The position numbers were made by a program, and so were the translations under genes. DNA of 64,000 nt from Desulfuromonas thiophila (GTDB lineage: Bacteria > Desulfobacterota > Desulfuromonadia > Desulfuromonadales > Desulfuromonadaceae), in assembly GCF_900101955.1 (NCBI RefSeq), contig NZ_FNAQ01000002.1, positions 248,001-312,000 of the forward strand. The letters are read 5' to 3'. How positions within the stretch are numbered: the first letter of the stretch is position 1; every line of letters begins with the position of its first letter. Positions 60,090-64,000 of this stretch are shown here, one piece after another. A model generated the notes under the pieces. The model was not told the DNA's origin. It did not search any database and saw nothing but the letters and a program-made list of their open reading frames with translations.

Positions 60090-61376
60090 ATGCGCATTCT
60101 GCATCTGATCAGCCAGGTTCCGGCCGCCACCGGCAGTGGCATTTATTTGCAGGCGGCTCTGTGCCATGCCCGCCGCGCTGGCCATGAAAATTTTCTGCTG
60201 GCCGGGGTGTCAGAAGAATTTGCCGGCAGTCTGTGGCACGACAGCCTGGCTTGTCAGGGACACCGCTTCGTGCATTTCGGGCGTGATCTGCCCCATGCGG
60301 TGGTGGGCATGAGCGATGTCATGCCTTATGCCAGTTGTCGTTTCTGTGATCTGTCCGCGGCAGAGCTGCAGCGTTACGAAGCCTGTTTCGCCGATTGTCT
60401 GCAACGGGTGGTCAGTCAATGGCGGCCCGATCTGATTCATGCCCAGCACCTGTGGCTGGTGACAGCACTGGCCTGCCGGTTGTTTCCGCAGCTGCCGATC
60501 GTGGCCAGTTGCCATGGCACCGATCTGCGTCAGTTGCAGCTGTGTCCACACCTGGCCGACCGGGTAATTGCCGGTTGCCGTGCCCTGCGGCGGGTCTATG
60601 CGCTGCATCCGGATCAGCAGCTGGAGATAGCCGGGCGCTATGGCATTGCGGCCCAACGGATTGAGCTGGTGGGTTCCGGCTACAATGAGCAGCTGTTTTA
60701 TCTGCCTGATCAGCCTCGGCCGGTTGGCCCGCTTCAGCTGGTTTATGCCGGCAAGCTCAGCCGCGCCAAGGGGGTGCCCTGGCTGTTGCGGGCGTTGCTG
60801 GGGCTGCCGCAAGGGGACTGGCAGCTGCATCTGGCCGGTGACGGCCAGGGCGAGGAAAAGGCGGAGATTCTGCAGCTGGTGGCCCAGCGGCCGCAACAGC
60901 TGTGCTGGCACGGTGCCATCCGTCAGGCGCAACTGGCGCAACTGTTGCGATCCAGCCACCTGTGCCTGTTGCCGTCACTCTATGAGGGGCTGCCGCTGAT
61001 CCTGCTGGAAGCGCTGGCTTGTGGCTGTCATGTGCTGACAACCGAGCTGCCGGGAACCCGCGCCCTGTTTGCTGGCGTGGCTGATGAGCGGATTGAACGC
61101 ATTCGTCTGCCGTTGTTGGAAGGCGTCGACCGGCCGGCCGCCGCGGCCGAGGACGATTTCATCGCGGCGCTACAGACGGGACTGCAACGTCAGCTGCAGT
61201 TGCTGCGGGCGGCTGACGCTGCGGCACGACCGCAGCTGTCGGCGGAAATCTCTGTGGTGCTGGAGCGTTATCGCTGGGAGACAACCTTTCGGCGGATGGA
61301 ACAGGGCTATTGGGCGGCCTTGGCCGAGCCGCCTGGCGGGGGTTTTTGCGGTCTTGCTGGTGGTGACGGGGAGTAG
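60090..61376 (+). CDS. GT4-type glycosyltransferase
   Basis: 428 aa, GT-B fold. The N-terminal acceptor domain (MRILHLISQVPAATGSGIYLQA) carries an unusual Cys-rich segment (SCRFCDLSAAELQRYEACFADCLQ). The C-terminal donor domain has VYAGKLSRAKGVPWLL and SLYEGLPLILLEALACGCHVLTTELPG, the E-x7-E motif region of family 4. The ATG at 60090 is preceded by GGAGGAGGGGG. The sugar and acceptor are unknown. Confidence 0.87.
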   Translation: MRILHLISQVPAATGSGIYLQAALCHARRAGHENFLLAGVSEEFAGSLWHDSLACQGHRFVHFGRDLPHAVVGMSDVMPYASCRFCDLSAAELQRYEACFADCLQRVVSQWRPDLIHAQHLWLVTALACRLFPQLPIVASCHGTDLRQLQLCPHLADRVIAGCRALRRVYALHPDQQLEIAGRYGIAAQRIELVGSGYNEQLFYLPDQPRPVGPLQLVYAGKLSRAKGVPWLLRALLGLPQGDWQLHLAGDGQGEEKAEILQLVAQRPQQLCWHGAIRQAQLAQLLRSSHLCLLPSLYEGLPLILLEALACGCHVLTTELPGTRALFAGVADERIERIRLPLLEGVDRPAAAAEDDFIAALQTGLQRQLQLLRAADAAARPQLSAEISVVLERYRWETTFRRMEQGYWAALAEPPGGGFCGLAGGDGE

Positions 61377-61405
61377 CAGCGTTTGTTATCTGGACAAGCG
61401 GTGAG

Positions 61406-62218
61406 TTACAGACTGATGGCCAGTGCGGCGACATCATCGTGGCACTTAAAACGCGGATAGCGGTGGCAGTGGGGATCGCGTCCTTCGATGAAGCGCACCC
61501 ACTGGCCCAGTCCTTCGAGGCCGCCCTGCAGGTAAAGTCGCGCCAGCTGGCTGAAGTCAGGCATTGCGTCCCGCCGCGCCAGCGGCGGCAGCAGACCGTC
61601 GCTGAAGGCCAGGATGTGCTGAATGTTGTCGAGGGTGATGCGGCCCTGACAGAAAAAGGCTTCCGCGGCCGTATCGCCATTGAGCACGCCATAATCGCGG
61701 TTCATGCCCAGACGCACCCGTTCGATGGTGGGGCGCAGTCGCTGCAGAATTTGTGGCAGGGTTTCGTCCGGTTGCGCTGTCCACTGGCGGAAGGTTTCAG
61801 CGTCGTGGTTGCTGTAGGGCGTGAGCAGTTCGGCCTGACCCTGCCGGTCAATGGCCAGAATCAGGCAGTCGCCGCATTGCAGCCATTCCAGGTGGTTTGG
61901 CAGCAGCCGGAAGACCGCCGCGCTGGTACTCCAGCAATGCAACGGATTGCGCCGGTCGATGGCGAACCGGGTCATGTGGTGAGCGATGTCCTGGTTGGCC
62001 TGTCGCGCCAGATCAAGCAGGGCGTCATCAGGTTGCTGACAGAAGGTTTGCCAGGCCAGTTCCGCCGCCCACCAGGCGCCGCTGCGTTGCTGATACAGCT
62101 GTGGCACCAGGCTGGAGGCGCCATCGAACACGCCGAACAGCCGCTGCCGGGAGCGAACGACGAGACGATCCTCGATAAATCGGCCGGAACCCTGCAGCAG
62201 CAGCTGTTCGATCTTCAT
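61406..62218 (-). CDS. PP2C-type serine/threonine phosphatase
   Basis: 270 aa. Metal-binding motifs are ED near FIEDRL, FGVFDGASS, GDCLILAIDRQG, LAFSDGLLP and a terminal KCHDDVAALAI (the DD pair). The length is that of a stand-alone PP2C domain. No partner kinase is adjacent. It ends just past the converging glycosyltransferase gene and lies 20 bp downstream of the ABC transporter genes on the same strand, so it may be read through from them. Confidence 0.87.
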   Translation of the reverse strand: MKIEQLLLQGSGRFIEDRLVVRSRQRLFGVFDGASSLVPQLYQQRSGAWWAAELAWQTFCQQPDDALLDLARQANQDIAHHMTRFAIDRRNPLHCWSTSAAVFRLLPNHLEWLQCGDCLILAIDRQGQAELLTPYSNHDAETFRQWTAQPDETLPQILQRLRPTIERVRLGMNRDYGVLNGDTAAEAFFCQGRITLDNIQHILAFSDGLLPPLARRDAMPDFSQLARLYLQGGLEGLGQWVRFIEGRDPHCHRYPRFKCHDDVAALAISL

Positions 62219-62238
62219 TGGCGCACTCCCGGATCAGC

Positions 62239-63177
62239 TCATTGGTTCGTTTTGGCCGCTGCCGGCACGATCAGCTGGGCCGCCGCCAGATTCGGCAGCT
62301 GGGGAATCAGTCCCTGTTGCAGCAGGAAGTGGCCGGTTTGCTCCAGACTGGCGCGCAGCGGCGCATCAAAGCGCAGATGGTACTGGTGGCGGGCCATGGC
62401 CTGTTCGACCAGGGCTTCGGGCAGCCCCAGGGCTTCGGCCACGCGGCGGCGGGCCGCCTGGGGTTGCTGCTGCAGATAGTCGAGCGCCTGTTGCAGAGCG
62501 GCCATGAAGGCGCGTAACTGCTCGGGGCGCTGTGCCATGTCATGCCGGGCCAGGGTCAGGATCGGGTAGAGGTTGTCGTCACCAGCCAGATTGGCCAGTT
62601 CGCGGGCTCCTTGGCTTTCGGCCTGGGACGGGGTGGGCTCACTGGCCGCCAGGGCGTCGATGGAGCCGGCCTGCAGGGCTTCGATCTGGGTTTCCGGCGC
62701 CAGATTGACCAGCTTAACGGCGCCGCCGGCAAGATCGTGGCGCTGCAGCAGGGCCAGCAGGCCGCCGTGAGTCGAGGTGCCGAGCTTGACGCCGATGCGT
62801 TTGCCGCGCAGATCGGTCAGCTGCTGCAGGGCCGGGTCGATAACCATCAGCCGGTGACGGCCTGCGCCGCTGGCATGGCTGGTTAGCACCCGTACCGGCA
62901 TGTTGCGGGCCAGGGCGATGAGGGCGGCGGTGTCGCCCATGGTGGCGATGTCGGCCGCGCCGGTATAGAGCGCCTCGGAGCAGGCCGGACCGCTGCTGAA
63001 ACGCTGGATCTGCACGTTGAGGCCCTGGTCGGCAAACAGACCCAATTGGTCGGCCAGCAGCGGCAGGACGCTGCCGATGCGGTTCTGGTAGGCCAGGCGC
63101 AGCGGCGCGCTGTCCGTCGCCCATGAAGGCGCGGTCAGGCTGAGGAGGAAAACGAGACTAACGGCCATCAGGCGCAT
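62239..63177 (-). CDS. ABC transporter substrate-binding protein, SsuA/TauA/NrtA type
   Basis: 312 aa. Signal peptide 1-20 (ending SWA), then LRLAYQNRIGSVLPLLADQLGLFADQGLNVQIQRFSSGPAC, an NMT1/SsuA-like periplasmic binding fold. It probably binds sulfonate, nitrate, pyrimidine or similar small anionic compounds; the ligand is not deducible. The ATG at 63177 has AAGGAG upstream and overlaps the ATPase gene by 10 bp. Confidence 0.9.
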   Translation of the reverse strand: MRLMAVSLVFLLSLTAPSWATDSAPLRLAYQNRIGSVLPLLADQLGLFADQGLNVQIQRFSSGPACSEALYTGAADIATMGDTAALIALARNMPVRVLTSHASGAGRHRLMVIDPALQQLTDLRGKRIGVKLGTSTHGGLLALLQRHDLAGGAVKLVNLAPETQIEALQAGSIDALAASEPTPSQAESQGARELANLAGDDNLYPILTLARHDMAQRPEQLRAFMAALQQALDYLQQQPQAARRRVAEALGLPEALVEQAMARHQYHLRFDAPLRASLEQTGHFLLQQGLIPQLPNLAAAQLIVPAAAKTNQ

Positions 63178-63965
63178 GGTGGAAACTCCTTGTGCGGGCG
63201 AAGAATTGTGGGCGCCAGGCAGCAAGGCAGCTGGGCCAGCTGCTGGCGCAGCTGCTGACAGAAGTGCAACAACTGCGGCGCGCTGCGGTCGCGCGGTCGT
63301 GGGACGGGATTGATCAGATCGGCCCGCAGAGACTGGGGGGCTGGGCCGAAAATCAGTACCCGATCGGCCAGGTAGGCGGCTTCCTCGACGCTGTGGGTAA
63401 TGTACAGCAGGGTCTGGCGCTGGGCCTGCCACAGCTGCAGCAGCAGATCCTGCAGGCGTTCGCGGCTGTTGGCGTCGAGGGCACTGAACGGTTCATCCAT
63501 CAACAGCGCGGCGGGTTGCAGGGCCAGCACCCGGGCAATGGCAACACGCTGGCGCATGCCGCCCGACAGGGTCATGGGCCAGGCGTTGGCCGTGGCGGCC
63601 AGGCCGACCTGTTCGAGCATCTGCAGGGCCAGCCGCCGCCGTTCCGTCCTGGCCACACCCCGCTGGCGCAGTCCGAAGGCGACATTGTCCACTACCCGCA
63701 GCCAGGGAAACAGGGTGGCGTCCTGGAAGACCAGCGCGCGCTCGGGGTGCGGCCCCGTAATCGGCCGCCCCTGAAAGCTCAGCTGGCCCTGCTGGGGGTG
63801 CAGAAAGCCGGCAGCCAGATGCAGCAGTGTGGTCTTGCCGCAGCCGCTCGGCCCCAGCACGCAGAGGAGCTGCCCCGCCGGAATCTCCAGCGACAGGTTT
63901 TCCACCACGGGCGTCAGTTGCCCGCCAAGGCTGTAGCCATAGCTGACCTGTTCAAATTTCAGCAT
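63168..63965 (-). CDS. ABC transporter ATP-binding protein, SsuB/TauB type
   Basis: 265 aa. Walker A GPSGCGKTT (38-46), Q-loop LVFQDATLFPWL, signature LSGGMRQR, Walker B ALLMDEPFSALD, switch His in YITHSVEEA. The sequence is typical of nitrate/sulfonate/taurine importers. The ATG at 63965 follows GGAGG; the upstream permease gene ends 1 bp before it. Confidence 0.94.
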   Translation of the reverse strand: MLKFEQVSYGYSLGGQLTPVVENLSLEIPAGQLLCVLGPSGCGKTTLLHLAAGFLHPQQGQLSFQGRPITGPHPERALVFQDATLFPWLRVVDNVAFGLRQRGVARTERRRLALQMLEQVGLAATANAWPMTLSGGMRQRVAIARVLALQPAALLMDEPFSALDANSRERLQDLLLQLWQAQRQTLLYITHSVEEAAYLADRVLIFGPAPQSLRADLINPVPRPRDRSAPQLLHFCQQLRQQLAQLPCCLAPTILRPHKEFPPCA

Positions 63966-63966
63966 G

Positions 63967-64000
63967 TCAGGCCTCCGGCGCGCCACGCCACAGCCGCAGG
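63967..64000 (-). CDS. 3' end of an ABC transporter permease gene (runs off window)
   Basis: In the minus strand the last ten codons of an open frame (LRLWRGAPEA, then TGA) end directly before the ATPase start. By position it should be the SsuC/TauC-type permease. Only 34 bases are visible, so identity rests on context. Confidence 0.5.
   Translation of the reverse strand, partial: LRLWRGAPEA

Overview
The window looks like chromosomal DNA of a GC-rich, anaerobic, metal- or sulfur-respiring bacterium of the Desulfuromonadales/Geobacterales type. Pointers are a decaheme cytochrome plus MtrB/PioB-type porin, three tandem succinyl-CoA:acetate CoA-transferase genes, a DUF6178 protein, a split YeeE/YedE pair, rpoH behind a CIRCE element, and a NhaD-type antiporter that hints at a saline habitat. 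This assignment is inferred from gene content; no marker such as 16S rRNA is present.

Layout. 1-1943: 3' part of lon, an HU gene, tRNA-Asp(GTC) and tRNA-Val(TAC). 1944-10533: an integrated element of about 8.6 kb in the 3' end of tRNA-Val, bounded by 45-bp identical att repeats, visibly richer in GC than the host, with all genes on the minus strand. It carries a tyrosine integrase, a small zinc-motif protein, two unknown proteins, a CHC2-Toprim-AAA primase/helicase, an AlpA/excisionase-like HTH protein and an unknown 359-aa protein. Its left end holds 151-bp tandem repeats, and an inverted copy sits near the right end. 10548-10669: a second identical tRNA-Asp and a strong terminator.

10694-14504: thioredoxin-like/nitroreductase operon, peroxiredoxin, and a CheY-CheC-GGDEF operon. 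14975-26138: PanP-like decarboxylase (with a 9-G tract in its promoter spacer), NCS2 permease, DUF6178 protein, two radical SAM proteins, SH3 protein, DUF1015 protein and the YedE pair. 26240-30809: RhlE helicase, Spy-like chaperone and a divergent BaeSR-type two-component system. 30822-38976: YciI, PtsP (EI-Ntr), cytidylate-kinase-like/BON protein, GlpX, MidA-like methyltransferase, Nfu, an alpha/beta-hydrolase-fold protein lacking its serine, and XerC.

39050-44979: three tandem CoA-transferases, the last two nearly identical. 45241-48702: BamD, RpoH, NhaD. 48703-49728: about 1 kb without a convincing gene. 49729-56048: ion-homeostasis cluster (CorC/HlyC, CrcB, DUF190, an exported unknown, ZntB, MscS). 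56280-59760: MtrA/MtrB-like outer-membrane electron conduit. 60090-64000: GT4 glycosyltransferase, PP2C phosphatase and an SsuABC/TauABC-type ABC transporter whose permease runs off the window.

The best candidate for an undescribed system is the tRNA-Val element: an int/alpA/primase satellite-like unit with large terminal repeats and unrecognised cargo, but no structural, packaging or conjugation genes that I can see.
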